64,000 bases of DNA from Hyposmocoma kahamanoa (lineage: Eukaryota; Arthropoda; Insecta; Lepidoptera; Cosmopterigidae), in contig NW_020653718.1 in assembly GCF_003589595.1 (NCBI RefSeq), positions 4,820,746 through 4,884,745 on the forward strand. The letters run 5' to 3'. A program made the position numbers and the translations under genes. Shown here one piece after another: positions 49,897-61,389 of the stretch. The notes beneath the pieces are model-generated. The model did not search any database. It was not told the origin of the DNA and saw only the letters and a program-made list of their open reading frames with translations. How positions within the stretch are numbered: position 1 is the stretch's first letter; each line of letters starts with the position of its first letter.

Positions 49897-50296
49897 NNNN
49901 NNNNNNNNNNNNNNNNNNNNNNNNNNNNNNNNNNNNNNNNNNNNNNNNNNNNNNNNNNNNNNNNNNNNNNNNNNNNNNNNNNNNNNNNNNNNNNNNNNNN
50001 NNNNNNNNNNNNNNNNNNNNNNNNNNNNNNNNNNNNNNNNNNNNNNNNNNNNNNNNNNNNNNNNNNNNNNNNNNNNNNNNNNNNNNNNNNNNNNNNNNNN
50101 NNNNNNNNNNNNNNNNNNNNNNNNNNNNNNNNNNNNNNNNNNNNNNNNNNNNNNNNNNNNNNNNNNNNNNNNNNNNNNNNNNNNNNNNNNNNNNNNNNNN
50201 NNNNNNNNNNNNNNNNNNNNNNNNNNNNNNNNNNNNNNNNNNNNNNNNNNNNNNNNNNNNNNNNNNNNNNNNNNNNNNNNNNNNNNNNNNNNNNNN
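49897..50296. other. assembly gap (400 N)
   Basis: Exactly 400 unknown bases inside the C-terminal coding region of the POU gene. The round number suggests a placeholder or estimated size, so reading frame cannot be carried across. Open frames reported through it are artefacts. Confidence 0.99.
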
Positions 50297-50421
50297 CACG
50301 GTGGGCGGCTATTTGCTGCGGGCTGGTGGGTGCGCACGCGCGCCACGCGCAGCTGGCGCACGCGCACGCCGTCGCGCTGCAGCCGCTGGCGCTGCTCGCG
50401 CGCGGGCCGCACCGCGACTGA
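50297..50421 (+). CDS. nub: POU gene C-terminal coding segment and stop
   Basis: The frame ending at TGA 50,419-50,421 reads HARHAQLAHAHAVALQPLAL, then LARGPHRD. Its His/Ala composition matches the rest of the protein. The other two frames are Arg-rich and run on into the 3' UTR. Frame choice is therefore by composition and cannot be confirmed through the gap. Confidence 0.65.
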
Positions 50422-50915
50422 CGCGCGCCTCCGGCCGACGGCGCGTTTCCGTTCCTGACACATATCCTCCCCCTGTAAATAGGCGCGCGCCCCGGCCCGG
50501 GGGCCGCTCGGCCGCGCCGGCCCTGTACAGACAGTCTAGCTAGTGTGTATTGTACATAGGTGTATATGCGAGGCGCCGCCTCCGCGTCTGTAAAATTAGC
50601 CAGTAAGTTATATTAATTAATATGTGAATTTTATTTATGTCCGGTCGGGCGATCGCCGTCGGCCCCGCCGGCTTTCGAAGTCGGCTTCCCGCCGCTGCGA
50701 TCCGGCGAGCGGTGTCGGCGACATTTCTCGCTCGACGATCGAAAGCCGCCGAGCGCCGTCACGAATTACTTGAACCGCAGCGCGCGGCGATCCGCGGCCG
50801 ACCGCGCCGCGCCGCGCGCTGCTCGCAACTCATATCAGTAAGCGCACGACGCGTGTGTAAGGTGGATGTGTAGAAAACTATCTATATGTTACAATAAAAT
50901 GAGATCTAGAGACTT
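50422..50915 (+). promoter_or_regulatory. nub: POU gene 3' UTR with polyadenylation signal
   Basis: AATAAA at 50,893-50,898 lies about 470 bp after the stop and is followed by a T-rich stretch. A TGTAAATA Pumilio-type element lies at 50,474-50,481. The middle (50,640-50,830) is GC-rich. Confidence 0.7.
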
Positions 50916-52091
50916 AGCGTGCTTTTTATTTTTGCTCGTGACCCTTCGGAGCTGGACAGAGGAGAGCGGGGCGAGGCCTCAGCTTCGCAACAGCCTTTTT
51001 GGCTGAACTTCGAAATTGAACGTGATTCCCGGTGAGTTCCGAACTAACACTATACTCTTACATAAGATACATCAATTGATTTCAATATTAACTATAGATT
51101 GCTAATACAATGAAAATTATATAGCGGTAGGATGATGTAAACACTAGCACTGAGAGGAATTGGAACATTTTATATTTTCCACTTGGTTCTCTCAGCCTGT
51201 GCAGTAAAAAGCTGCTTGTTATTTTCAAAAACAAATTTAGACGAAGTATAGGACCTACTGCCTATACATTACTATTGTGTGTGAAGGTAATCAATGGACT
51301 CCTGTGAAGTTGACCACCTCCTAAAAGGGGCCCAGAAACGACCTATACAGGTCTTGAGCGTACGACTGGTTTGCAAAGTCCTGCCGACAGTTACTGAAGA
51401 GTATATTATCGATTCAGTTGATGTTTATTGGTGCGCAAGGGGATGCTCTTATCGTCGAAACAATAAAAATCGGGGCGGCTGGGTTTATTTTTGAGAAAGT
51501 GACTCATTAGTTGAACGTGGAATTTTGTAATGTATTAAACGAGCTATGTTTGTAATCCTGCCGATAGTTCTCGAACAATATACTAGTTTGTGATAGTGTC
51601 AGCTTGTATCTAATATCATTTGTTTTCCACGGAAATGCGAGAAATCGCAGTGGCCATGTCGATTTTGTTACTTTTTTTATTACTTGTTTTAAGTTTGTAA
51701 TTTATTATTTGAACCACTAATTCTCCGTAAGTACATACTTCATACACTTCACACACATATACTTCGTGTACACAGTACACTAATTTGCACAGACAACAAT
51801 CTGTTTCTCTTCTCATTTTAATGTCCTGCGTAACCTTTTGGAGCTGAAAATCAGCGCGTCGTTTTTGTGACGGTTTTACGCCACGCCACGCCTATGCGCC
51901 ACGGCAGCACACATGATACATTTTTCTATTATAAGCTGATTTGATTTTGTATTTGTTGTTTAAATAATAATGTTTTGGTTCGTTTTAAGTATTTACTTCC
52001 TTGTTTGTTCTGTCTTTGCATTTCATGTAATGAGTGTGCTTTGTTGGCAAGTAAACTATCTATCTAAGTGACGGATATTAATACACGTAGT
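50916..52091. other. intergenic stretch, nothing recognised
   Basis: AT-rich 3' flank. Small open frames show no conserved features. Confidence 0.4.
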
Positions 52092-52920
52092 AAAATCAAA
52101 ATAATCTTTATTTCATAGGTAAGCATTATTACACTCGTCTATTGAAATCGTCACATTAGTTAAACTCTACCGCTCATTCGTAAGGCAGATTCCCCTGAGA
52201 AGAATGAGCAAGAACCTCTAGGGGTTGCTCTTTGTAAATAACATTTGTACGCATTCAAAATTTACAATATATTTTTTGTTTTGCTTTCAAACATCAGAGA
52301 TCGAAACTACCTCCATACTAAACGGGTTACTACCACGGATTTTTGTCATCCAAGTACGCAGAAGTTTTATAACCTTTAGTATATAGTTTTTGTTTCACTA
52401 TAGTTTTAAAACTCGTGAATGGCAAATTGTATATCAACCGGAATCTTGTTATAGAAGCGTATACAATACCCCTTAAATGATCTTTTGACTCGGTGAAGAC
52501 GACTATCAAGAACAGCCAGTTTATTTTTATTTCTCGTATTAATGTTACGTCTGTCACTATTCTTCATAAAGAGATTACTATTCCTCTTAACATGAATTAC
52601 ATTTTGATAAATGTACTGTGACGCTAGTGTAAGAATATTAATTTCCTTAAACTTATCTCTCAAAGATAATTTGGGGTCCAGATTGTAAATTGCCCTAACC
52701 GCACGTTTCTACAGGACAAACATTCTATTAATATCGGCGGCATTACCCCAAAGCAAAATGCCGTATGTCATTAAAAGTTTTCGTATTTTTTTAAATCGCG
52801 TACACTGCAAAGCTGAGCCGTTTTGATAACTTACTTATGTGGACACCATTGCAATTTAGCATCTAAAGTTATACCTTGAAGTACAAATATCTACAAGGCT
52901 CAATTTTTCGTTTCTATAAT
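52092..52920 (-). mobile_element. LINE 3' end (family F2), copy 3
   Basis: Overlapping minus-strand frames (52,330-52,663) carry SFKGYCIRFYNKIPVDIQ and SFKTIVKQKLYTKGY, then YLDDKNPW. This is the same tail as the copy at 25,948, with at least one frameshift. The 3' UTR block gaatgagcaagaacctctaggg is shared with 26,060. It extends right to about 52,920 with RT-region homology to 40,928-41,430. Confidence 0.75.
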
Positions 52921-52949
52921 AACTAAAAATGAAATAAAAAGTCTCTGAA

Positions 52950-53394
52950 TTTCGGACTAAGTTGAAATGGCTACCAATCCGACTTCGCCGAGATATGCAC
53001 GTTCTTTATCTCCTTTACAAAATTCTACATTACCCCCAGCTTCCTCATTATCTGTGTTCCCGTTTTTCTCCCTTATCCCCCAGTTCCCGCCCAAAACGTA
53101 CCTGTGACACTAGATCACTAATAAATCCCCAATCCAACTCGGAATTCTTCCACAACTCTTTCACGGTAAGTGCAACTCGTATGTGGAATAGACTGCCTGC
53201 TAGCATTCGTGACAGTCCATCGCATCGGTGGCACCTTTCAAACACAAATGAAAAGAGCACTACCTGTCGAACGCGTTAGATAGGTAATCGGCAACATTTA
53301 TTATAAACTAGTAATTTGCTTAGATTATAATAATAATAAATAATAAAGTTCATGTGTGTATGTCTGTCATATGTATATATTATCATACTTTTAT

Positions 53395-53425
<31 letters not shown>

Positions 53426-53570
53426 GTATCCCGCAGACTTCATTTTTTTTCACATAGGGTTGGCTGGAAGAGATCTCTTTTAGAGATAAGCTCACCTTTG
53501 TATATGTCCTTTGTAACTTGTGTTTCATGTATCTTTTCTTTGTGCAATAAAGAGTTATTAAAATAACCAT
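52950..53570 (+). mobile_element. LINE C-terminal fragment with 3' UTR
   Basis: The plus-strand frame 52,962-53,279 begins KWLPIRLRRDMHVLYLLYKI and later has FFHNSFTVSATRMWNRLPAS, then I. This is the typical ending of another LINE family's ORF2. A 3' UTR with a TA microsatellite (53,395-53,420) follows and ends near an aataaagagttatt tail at about 53,570. The RT core is absent. Confidence 0.7.
53395..53420. repeat. TA dinucleotide microsatellite
   Basis: About 13 TA units inside a LINE 3' UTR. Confidence 0.9.
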
Positions 53571-56500
53571 GTTAATAACTAGGTATATTAGTATAATAAT
53601 AATAGCCTTCCCGAGACAACTTGTCTATAGGGTCGCCTCACATTGCCGCCATCGACGCGGCGATGCATTCAATCGAACAACATACACTTTACAACTTAAG
53701 ACTACATTTGTTTAGGCAAAAGATGACAATGAAGATGCAGCGAGACGCTCTTTTTAAAATGCAATATAATGTACAATTACTATTTTCTACAAAATAAAGT
53801 AAAATATTACATTCTATTTCTTGTCAGTATACAGCATATCCAAACATATTATGATACAAACCAGATTTCTAGATAATTATACCTTATAGTCAAATCAATT
53901 AACAATATTTTTTAAACCCAAAAGGAAAAAAAATTAAGGTAGGCATTTTAGAAAAAAAGAGACTTGCGCACATCAGCAAAGATCACGTTTAAAAAATAAC
54001 CCGATTTTATATAAGCGATCGAAAGAGAAGGGAAAAGAGAGATATGAGTAAAGAAAAGTAGTTGTGTTACCAGTTTGAGAAAGGACTGTTCAAAATCATA
54101 AAAAAATCGAACGCAAAACAGAATTAATTTGAAAGCGACAAGAAAGAATGTCAACAACTGAATCGAGCGAATAATGAACTGGCACAATAGAGATCACCTG
54201 AAATCTCCATCGCCAATAAATTCGCGATCCTCGACGCAAAGTACACTCATTGCAGTTCCAGCAGCGTGCTCTTAGGAAAAACACAAAAATATTCTTAAGG
54301 ACGAATTTTATCAGCCATCTACTTCTTCCAGTTCAAAATGCTGCTGAATTGAAAAGACGGCATGGCCGGCCTGGAACAGGATCGCCGCATACCGAGGATA
54401 GTGGAATCATTACAAGAGGCGTTATCATAGTGCTAGGGCATATACGAAAGTGGAATCAATAATATGCCGAGAAGAACAAGATATTATGCTACTGTTGGAG
54501 TATGAATATTTCTGCCAATACAAGTGCCATTCAAGATTTTTTTTATGAATTTAGAGTAGATTCATAATAATAATAATGACAAAAATAAAACCTTTAAAGT
54601 TTTTAAAAAATAGCAAAAAGTATTTTGTTTCTAAGAAAGAGTAAAAAACCAAAATGAAACTTGTCTATATATTGTTAGTTGTTATTTGTAATTTTAATTT
54701 TTGTTTTCCTAAAAATATTCGAACTTTCTAATTACCGCAGCCATGTAAAATAATAATTTCTAATTACCGTCGGCATAAAATATTTGTGTCTTAATAACTC
54801 GAAAACTACTTTGTCTATTCTAACACCATTTGGACATATTAATAGTTCAGCTTAAAGTTGTTCATATTCAATGTTATTGGGTGTCGGTACTAAGCGAGAA
54901 AAAAAATTGCTATGATAATTGGGGTGAGAACACGAAATTGTGAGAATGGCCGGTACCTACTAAATAAAGTGCTATTTCTTCTCAGGAAATCTGCTTTTCG
55001 AATTAATGGTCGTGTTTAAGCAATTTGTAGATTTCACACGTAAAGGCAAAGGTCTATGGACTATACACAATTTCATTTGTCAAAAAATCTGATTATTGAC
55101 TACCTACCGTTTCTATTTAAAAAAATTATAAAGTATAATATATTAATGGAAAATGAAGAATTATGCTCTACAAATTACGCCAAAAACACATTTACTAGAC
55201 GCTCGTGTGACACATTGAAAAACATCATAATTTTTACGTTATCAGTGATGAGTTACAAGTAAATAGTGAGAGGTATTCTATTTGACAGAGGACCCCATGA
55301 ATAAACTAAAACCTCTGTGACAGTTTACTGTAATTACTGCCTACAATATATTCCTTATTAGTTTTCTGATAAGTGTGAGTAGTTATTTTCATTTTGTATA
55401 GGTTATAGGTCCATTGTACAAATTCATATTTTGTAACACTTGTACGTATTTAATGGAACAACCTGGTTTACTATAAGTTAATATATTTTTCGTAGGATTT
55501 GTAAAAGACTATATAGTTTCCTAAATAAAAAAAATGAACACATCTTGGTGGCATCTCCAACAACGTTCAAAAGCATTGTATTTTGGGGTCTCTTGTACTT
55601 ACTTCACACCAGTCCTCTGAAGTAGTTCTATTCAAAATATTTTCTCTATTTTGGATAGACCGCATCTATAAATAAACATCTACAGAATATAGTTGACCTG
55701 CCAACCTGTCAAGTGCGAGTAGATGTCCCGAACTATTTTGGTCTCGATAGAAGTCAACTCTCAAGACCTTTCATGATATGGAAAACAAAATCATAATCAG
55801 TTTATTTGATAATCATTTTATTTCTCAGTAACTGTAAATTATCAGACAGTTAATTTAAATTTGTCTTGTGAAATATAAAAGATTATGTATCAGCCCGAAT
55901 TAAATCAGGTGTCTTTCAAACTTGACTAAAACTTCGGAGAAGTTTCAAGGTATAGTAACATAAAATAAAACTTTACTGCAGATTCTTTCAAATTGAAAAA
56001 AACAAGTTGTATTACAATAACATTACATGTAAAAACTACGTAAACTGACATAGTACTCGTACAGAACGATAACGAAGTACTGTCATAATTGGTTTGTAAC
56101 CCTAAAAAAACACAAAATCATTTTTTAAAATTACATTCCATTTGAGTAGTTTATAAGAATCTGAAATAAAAGATCTGCGTGTTGCTTTTTCGTGTAAAGT
56201 TTTGCTCTTAGTGGTCTGTGTACAGTTTTACGCTCTATAGCTCAATTTCAAAACAAAAGATAAAAAAAGAGCGAGTGTTACTCATGTTGTTACATTAATA
56301 ATACCCGCATTTATATGCGTGTATAAATTTAGGTCTATGGAAAAGCTGACAAGTAAGTATTTAATTGTGAGTTGGGGGGTCAAGACCTTCCTTCTTGCAC
56401 ATGATAGCACGGAATTGTCAAGAACTAATTTCTTGTACCACGCAGATTTTTCACTCCGAGCTTATATACTGATATTACGAATATGCAGTATCAAAAGACA

Positions 56501-56691
56501 ATAATGTATCTACTGGATACACAATTCCAGGAATTAAAAACAAGTGACTCTAGTTCCGGAAATAATATCAAATCGAAATCAATGGTTTCTATAGCAAGAA
56601 AATAATCCAGGCATAATTATTATGTTTTATTTCTTTTTATCACTGATCAGGAATGGTGGAAAACGAATACTTTTCAACTCAGTTTATGGAT
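53571..56691. other. intergenic AT-rich stretch
   Basis: No recognised gene or repeat. Open frames are short and lack conserved features. Confidence 0.4.
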
Positions 56692-56811
56692 CGTATTCTA
56701 GAACTCTACTCAATGCTCAAGTCAGGATTTGAGTATGATTTCAAGCACTGGAAATCATACTCAAGTCTGCTCAAATTCTGACTTGAACATTGAGTAGAGT
56801 TCTGGAATACG
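56692..56811. repeat. 120-bp inverted repeat (hairpin)
   Basis: The left arm starts cgtattctagaactctactc (56,692) and the right arm ends gagtagagttctggaatacg (56,811). The arms, about 50 bp each, pair almost throughout. There are a few mismatches, one bulge (tctgctc-type) on the right arm, and a loop near 56,742-56,751. There is no open frame. It could be a foldback MITE or a pre-miRNA-like/structured RNA. Confidence 0.8.
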
Positions 56812-57944
56812 ACTCTCAGTGTCAGATATGTTCAGTTTATATTTGTAACCCAAGAGCAGAGCCATCTGTCAGCGCAGCGCAACACTCGGTGCAACTGCCG
56901 CCATGGCCACTACCGCGCGGTTCAGTCGCAGCGCAGCAGAGGGCGCCAGCTAGAACTCGTCCTTTGCTGAAACAGCGTGTTATTCTCATCCTAACCTTTC
57001 AAAACGGCTCCATTGTCGAACCAATTATGTATGTAGGCTGTAGACTGTTTAAAGAATAACTTTACATAAACTTCCGTTCCTTTTCACTCGACCACTGGTT
57101 TGGCCAGAATGAGAACAATGAGCAATCGTTGCATAATGTGGGTCCTTAAAATCGAGCAAAAGTAACTGTACGAGATTTTAAGACCTAATTATGTAATTAT
57201 TGCATACAATACTTTTTCTACGAATAAATAAAATAATGAAACTCAATTATTACCTACTACATGTCTATTTTGTTAACAAACCATGACAACAAACGCAATT
57301 TTTTTTTAAAATAATTTTTAATCAGATTTTAACTCATTTATTGGGGTAGGCAAGGGTTCCACCATACAGCGCCTCTAAGATATGGTACGCTGACAAGCAT
57401 CGATAAACCTTGAACGATAACGCGCCTACTATAATTTCTCCGATAAGGTGGCGCCATACGCGGATGTGGTAAGAGTGTGGTAGTTGAATCCACACTGTTG
57501 TCTTTGAACCTTAGAACATTTTATTTGATCCCACTGACTTCGGTTAGTTTATTCACGTGGCAAGAGATGTCGTTAATTTGCCAACCAAAATATGACTGGT
57601 AATTTTTTTTTTTGGTATTACAAAATTTAATTTTTTTGTCTGAGCAAACACTGTCTGAAGCCGTTTTGTGCGTTCCTAACAACGCATTTTTTTAATAATA
57701 TTGTTCTTGGATAATTACATTATACTAATAAAGGTTTACGTAAAATCAAATTATTTTAATATACCTGCAATAATACTTATTTTTTTTTTACTACAATGCA
57801 AATACATTTTGATATGCCTATAAATACAAGCAATATTCATAAGCATTCGTGTCTAACAAACAAAAAAACGGAACGTATAGCTGTCATTCGTGATCAGAAA
57901 TAATTTCTTTTTTATTCAATTTCGTAACCGTTTCATTCGAGTAC
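56812..57944. other. intergenic stretch with a GC-rich patch at 56.87-56.96 kb
   Basis: No recognised coding sequence. Confidence 0.35.
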
Positions 57945-58097
57945 GTGAATGCGCTTTGGATTGTTTTTCTGCGAATTTGCTGCGATGTCTGGATTCCGAT
58001 AATTCTGACTTTCTTGTTTGACCCCTGCTTCTGTTTCTGGACCTCGATTTTCTTTGCGACTTTTATACCGGCGATTACTGCGAATATTTATTCGGGC

Positions 58098-58137
58098 CAT
58101 GAAAAAAAGTGTTGTGTGCCAAATTGTAATAAAAACC
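58098..58137 (+). CDS. candidate THAP-domain first exon
   Basis: An open frame running from 57,945 ends in HEKKCCVPNCNKN directly before a consensus donor (GTAAGT at 58,138). C-x(2-4)-C preceded by Lys and followed by Asn resembles the beginning of a THAP C2CH zinc-finger domain, which in THAP genes is often cut by an intron soon after the Cys pair. The rest of the domain (Cys-His and AVPTF) was not found nearby. It may be the N-terminal exon of the P/THAP9-like transposase remnant at 61.4-63.5 kb. Confidence 0.35.
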
Positions 58138-59973
58138 GTAAGTATTACATACGCATATTAATTAGTTGACAACTTAAGCATTCCGAAACAAGTTTAGCGT
58201 TCCAAGAAAATTTCATTAGATCAGGGGACCGATTTGAACTTAGATTTTTTGAGCACTCGAAACTCAAAGTTTCGGTGCCCGGGGACCTATGAGCTCTTAT
58301 AGCAATTCTATTTAAGCCTGGGGGCCTATTATGAGCTCTTAGAGCAATCCTATTTAAGCCTGTAGGTTGGAGTGCCTGTCAAATTCGTACTATGACCTCA
58401 CAAAAACAATTCACTGTCCATGCAGTTTACGTTCCTCATTCGAAATCGGTTCGCCGTTTCTTTAATTGGAAAATCGTATCACGACGTGCCATTTGCCATG
58501 CAAATCTGTAAAAATAAGCAATTCAAAAAAAGTTACTCCGTGACTACCTTTTTTTAGATTTTGTTACATTTTTAAGAAATTTCTTTTAAGTTTCATTTTA
58601 TTTTCAGTTTCATAATTATTTAGGCTCTTAAGTACTATTAATTATTGAGCATTTTTTGAAAATTTTAGTTTGAGTTTCCAATCTTTAAAGTATTGTTGAT
58701 AAATTATTGGCATGAATGTTATTGCAATTTTTAAATGGAATTTTAATCATTTTAATAATTTTATTAACCGAAAATCGAAAAAAAAACCCATTAAAATAGT
58801 GCCAAATTTGACTTTCTTGCAATCAATGAAAATGTATGAATACAAGATATTTTCCAATTATGTTATCAAATTACAAACTCACCTAAATAATTTCAATGAT
58901 AATGACTAAACATGACATGTAATTTTGTCATACGACAAATTGTAAAGTATGTTTGAAAAGTTGCCGACATTACAAAACATATAATAAGTATAATTTTAAT
59001 AATAAAATTAATAAAAAAATATAATTATTCTCATTTTGAACACAATCGGTTAATAGTGCTTGAACTCTCACAGGATAGTACATCTGTCTATTTCTTTCAT
59101 ATGATTTAGTATGTAGTTCCATCTCGCTCTTGTTAGATGTCAGCTAGCCAGACAGCCATGATTGTTATTAGTAATTAGAGTAAATATTGAATCCACATAC
59201 TTAGAAATAAAGTTATGAAAAAATAAAAACACAAAAAACTTTCTTGATTTACGTAACAGTTTCATATAAATTAAAAAGTATTGGTCATTAATTAGAAAAC
59301 TTTTTCTTGTAACAAACTTTATTGTGAATATAGATAAATGACCCGTTGTTTTGTAGTTATCGTCAAATTTAGAAAAAACAAAATAAAATTAAAGAATTAT
59401 ATCTGCATTACTATACAAAGTTGTCATGAGGTAATTCTTTTTACTCTTGGTTTCAGGATGACTTTGACTACCGAATACGCTAGTAAAAAAGTTATGTCCG
59501 TTTTTCACACTGTGTGACGGTAAAAGTGTATAATATGTCTGTGAGAACTAATTAAAACACTCCACTAGATTCACACAGTTTTATTCAGCTAGGTAGCCAT
59601 AATTGAAGTATCATCACTGTTTCCAAAATACCCTTTACTTAATTAACATTATTTATAAAAATACAGTAACAAGTACCTACGCACAAAATAACACAATATC
59701 TGTATATGACAATGTATAAATAAACTTTTTTTAAAAACCAAAGTAGGTTTGAAGTTTTACTTTACCACAAAAAATATTGCCAATTAAATATTTACCATGT
59801 CTAAGTAGTTTCGGTGTCGGTTCCAGCTATGGCAATTGTTTAATCCATCATGGCTGTATGCGTCTTTGCTTTTTAGAACATTTTAGTGCAAGTTGTATTA
59901 TTTATGGAAGAAAAGCTATAGGCTATCTGGCGTTAAAAAAAACCCGATATTTGCAAAATCCATAGTTGTTGTG
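58138..59973. other. AT-rich stretch, no recognised exon
   Basis: Contains a degenerate tandem duplication at 58,280-58,366 (gagctcttatagcaattcta / gagctcttagagcaatccta). No coding feature can be defended. Confidence 0.4.
58280..58366. repeat. two-copy tandem duplication (~42 bp)
   Basis: ggggacctatgagctcttat... and ggggcctattatgagctctt... each end in tatttaagcctg. Confidence 0.75.
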
Positions 59974-60351
59974 TTGTGAACCAGTGTTGGGCGTTAATCA
60001 ATTACATTTCAATCAGATATTTAATTGACTAAAAAATTAATTGCAATTAAACTATTAATTGTATGTTACAATTAATTTTAATCGAATTGATCTATGTTAA
60101 CTGTGATTCGCAATTAAATCAATGGCATTTTTGCAACATTTTTTAAATTATCCTAAGAAACAATTAAAACTAACAATTAAATCCGAAACTACCGAATAAA
60201 AGCGTCATCTACATATACTCTGCGATGAAATCAAAGTCTGAAAATGTAAACAGAGGTGGTTTTAGGTACCTACAGATTTGCTCGATTTTGTCAATCGTTA
60301 CTGTCGATTTTGATTGCCTCTCCCGATCGGAAACTGCGTCTCTTCTGAGAT

Positions 60352-60650
60352 CTTGGATTTAACAATAAATGCTAAATTCGTAATGAGCTCCCCCAAATAC
60401 CTCGAAAATGATACCCAACTTGCCATTATTCGAAAAATCGTGCCCGCCATCTTGGATTTAGAAATGAGTGCCATATTCGTAATGAGCACCCCCAAATACC
60501 TCGAAAATGACACCCCTATAGCATTTATTTGAAAACTCATGTCCGCCATCTTGGATTTAGAAAGAAATGCTATATACGTAATGAGCACCCCCAAATATCT
60601 CGAAAACGATACCAAACTTGCCATTATTCGGAAAATCGTGCCCATGGCGG
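60352..60650. repeat. ~99-bp tandem repeat, three units, inside the hAT element
   Basis: Each unit starts cttggattta (60,352, 60,451, 60,550) and contains cgtaatgagc, ccccaaatacctcgaaaa and a gccattattcgaaaa-like end. The units are near-identical with scattered substitutions. Confidence 0.85.
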
Positions 60651-60659
60651 GCACTATTT

Positions 60660-60729
60660 GGCGCTCAAAGGCACTCAAAGGCACTCGCTGGCACACACTG
60701 GCACTCACAGGCACTCATAGGCACTTGTG
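60660..60729. repeat. 10-bp tandem repeat, seven units
   Basis: ggcactcaaa-type units, with variants ggcgctcaaa, ggcactcgct, ggcacacact, ggcactcaca, ggcactcata and ggcacttgtg. Confidence 0.85.
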
Positions 60730-61389
60730 CTAAAATGCAATATTTCTACTATTTTGTGGAATAATCAATCTGTAATTACGTTTCCAATCATGTTTAATTA
60801 AAATTTTTGGTGATAAATTTGCTACATATTTATTTCAGTACAAAAATATTGAAATAAATATGCGTATGAAAACATGCCTTATAAATTTATCATAATTGTC
60901 AGTTTTAATTACTTATTTATTAATTGTCAATCTTTAATTGCCTGCACAATTAAATTTTGCCCAACACTGTTGTGAACCGTATTTATTCATACAAGAAATA
61001 AACATGGTATTTATTTTCTCGCAAATGTGATGAAAAACATTGTATGTGGCACGGAGGGTGAAAAAAACAAAACGTTGAGTTATTAAAGCCCTCAGCCTTC
61101 GGCTTCGGGCGTCTAATATATCCTCGTTTGTACTTTATTATTTAGCGTCCTTAATACGCATTGTACTATTATTATTTATGACTATTTTATTTATTATTAG
61201 TCAGTGGTGAGCATGGGATCTGTAAAGAGCGCGAAACGTACTCAAATTTGAAAAAAACAATATGAGCAATTTAAGATCGGAAAATAGTTTCACTTTCTAT
61301 AAATTTTATATATTTCCTTAATTGTAAAATATTTCCTTCTCATGATAAGAATAATTTTGTTTGTTTACAGTTTCGTCTTCTTGTCAAAC

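Larger units (their letters stand above)
1268..50915 (+). other. nub: nubbin/pdm-type POU gene, transcription-unit span
   Basis: This is the inferred extent of a POU class 2 (Pdm) transcription factor gene. Family knowledge: Nubbin/Pdm proteins bind octamer-like DNA in the nucleus and act in neuroblast identity, wing and leg patterning and immune-gene control. Seen here: six conserved exons (40,495-49,896), an assembly gap, a terminal coding segment with stop, and a polyadenylation signal. Three candidate upstream exons all end in phase 1 and can join the 48-nt exon at 40,495. From the ATG at 9,131 through the listed exons there are 1,096 coding bases before the gap, about 365 residues. Whether it is nub or its paralogue pdm2 cannot be decided, because both share this domain sequence. 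The introns hold most of the mobile elements in the window. The exon at 1,268 has no start codon of its own, so if it is real the gene extends left of the window. Confidence 0.8.
59982..60969. mobile_element. non-autonomous hAT-type transposon with perfect 8-bp TSD
   Basis: Terminal inverted repeats CAGTGTTGGGC (59,982) and GCCCAACACTG (ending 60,969) bound 988 bp. They are flanked by an exact 8-bp duplication TTGTGAAC at 59,974-59,981 and 60,970-60,977. An 8-bp TSD with CAG(T)G termini is diagnostic of hAT. There is no transposase frame. The subterminal regions are rich in TAATTGAAAT-like AT motifs. Internal tandem repeats at 60,352-60,650 and 60,660-60,729. Confidence 0.92.

Noticed and set aside
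49264..50463. Long open frames of 209-385 codons crossing the run of N
   Set aside because: They exist only because N is translated as X. The true coding frame changes at splice sites 49,260/49,340 and 49,731/49,824.
57945..58097. Coding status of the frame upstream of the THAP-like Cys pair
   Set aside because: The Phe/Ile-rich sequence before HEKKCC does not resemble a THAP N-terminus, so I limited the exon call to the last residues before the donor.
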